Assembly: GCF_014905555.1 (NCBI RefSeq) | Contig: NZ_BNGS01000001.1 | Span: 372,001 to 436,000 of the forward strand | Direction: 5' to 3' | Source of the DNA: Streptomyces sp. Y2F8-2 | Lineage (GTDB): Bacteria > Actinomycetota > Actinomycetes > Streptomycetales > Streptomycetaceae | DNA: 64,000 nucleotides | Shown: positions 61,755 to 64,000 of the stretch, one piece after another | Numbering within the stretch: the first letter of the stretch is position 1 | How the letters are laid out: each line of letters opens with the position of its first letter | Notes under the pieces: generated by a model | Told to the model about the DNA's origin: nothing | Database searches by the model: none | Seen by the model: only the letters and a program-made list of their open reading frames with translations | Translations under genes and position numbers: made by a program

Positions 61755-64000
<2,246 letters not shown>

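Overview
The window is actinobacterial chromosome, almost certainly Streptomyces. Codon third positions are nearly all G or C, GTG starts are common, and the gene families are typical of the genus: the RNase H/acid phosphatase fusion, DUF397 and DUF5753 proteins, DUF5336, an EmrB/QacA exporter and a CYP125-type P450. No tRNA, rRNA or CRISPR array was found.

Layout. 0.65-4.7 kb: two-gene wall-polymer operon (a GT2 plus CDP-glycerol glycerophosphotransferase fusion, then a GT4 enzyme) closed by a strong terminator. 4.8-13.7 kb: a probable integrated element. The last 27 bases of the RNase P RNA gene (rnpB, minus strand, 13675-14091) occur again at 4796-4822. Between the copies lie a giant helicase-nuclease gene and fragments of other genes (an Lhr-like helicase C-terminus, a 220-aa protein, a penicillin-binding-protein scrap), with no recognisable integrase. 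14-19.2 kb: AraC/EamA pair, Uma2 nuclease-like protein, autoregulated TetR/DUF4260 pair, YaaA and KDPG aldolase. 19.2-22.0 kb: Nif3 - zinc-ribbon protein - RNase H/phosphatase operon, the middle gene apparently starting at CTG. 24-27 kb: SDR, zinc alcohol dehydrogenase and MaoC hydratase. 27.5-31.2 kb: ABC exporter with a two-component system. 31-43 kb: exporters, methyltransferase, amidase, F420-type oxidoreductase and a GT4-methyltransferase-cyclase-like operon. 43-48 kb: a KstR-like regulator, ferredoxin and aldehyde dehydrogenase, GDPD, MBL hydrolase. 49-52 kb: secreted SLT protein, secreted lipase, DUF1275 protein. 52.7-55.4 kb: divergent CYP125-like P450 and FadA5-like thiolase. 55.4-64 kb: a truncated WhiJ-type regulator, MHS transporter, O-methyltransferase, small conserved proteins and an MFS exporter fused to a winged helix.

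Functional thread. CYP125, ferredoxin, aldehyde dehydrogenase, MaoC hydratase, SDR, FadA5-type thiolase, an F420-type oxidoreductase and a KstR-like repressor look like a dispersed sterol side-chain oxidation regulon. KstR-like sites (TNNAACNNGTTNNA) precede the repressor and the MBL hydrolase, and related palindromes precede the aldehyde dehydrogenase, the thiolase and the MaoC gene. A second palindrome, TCTGA-N7-TCAGA, lies just before three of these genes.

The most unusual feature is a family of roughly 32-45 bp GC-rich elements (CCCCCAAGCTC...GAGCAGGG...ACCCCCA) found inside three unrelated coding regions (24936-24979, 39165-39230, 42997-43041) and translated without breaking the frame.
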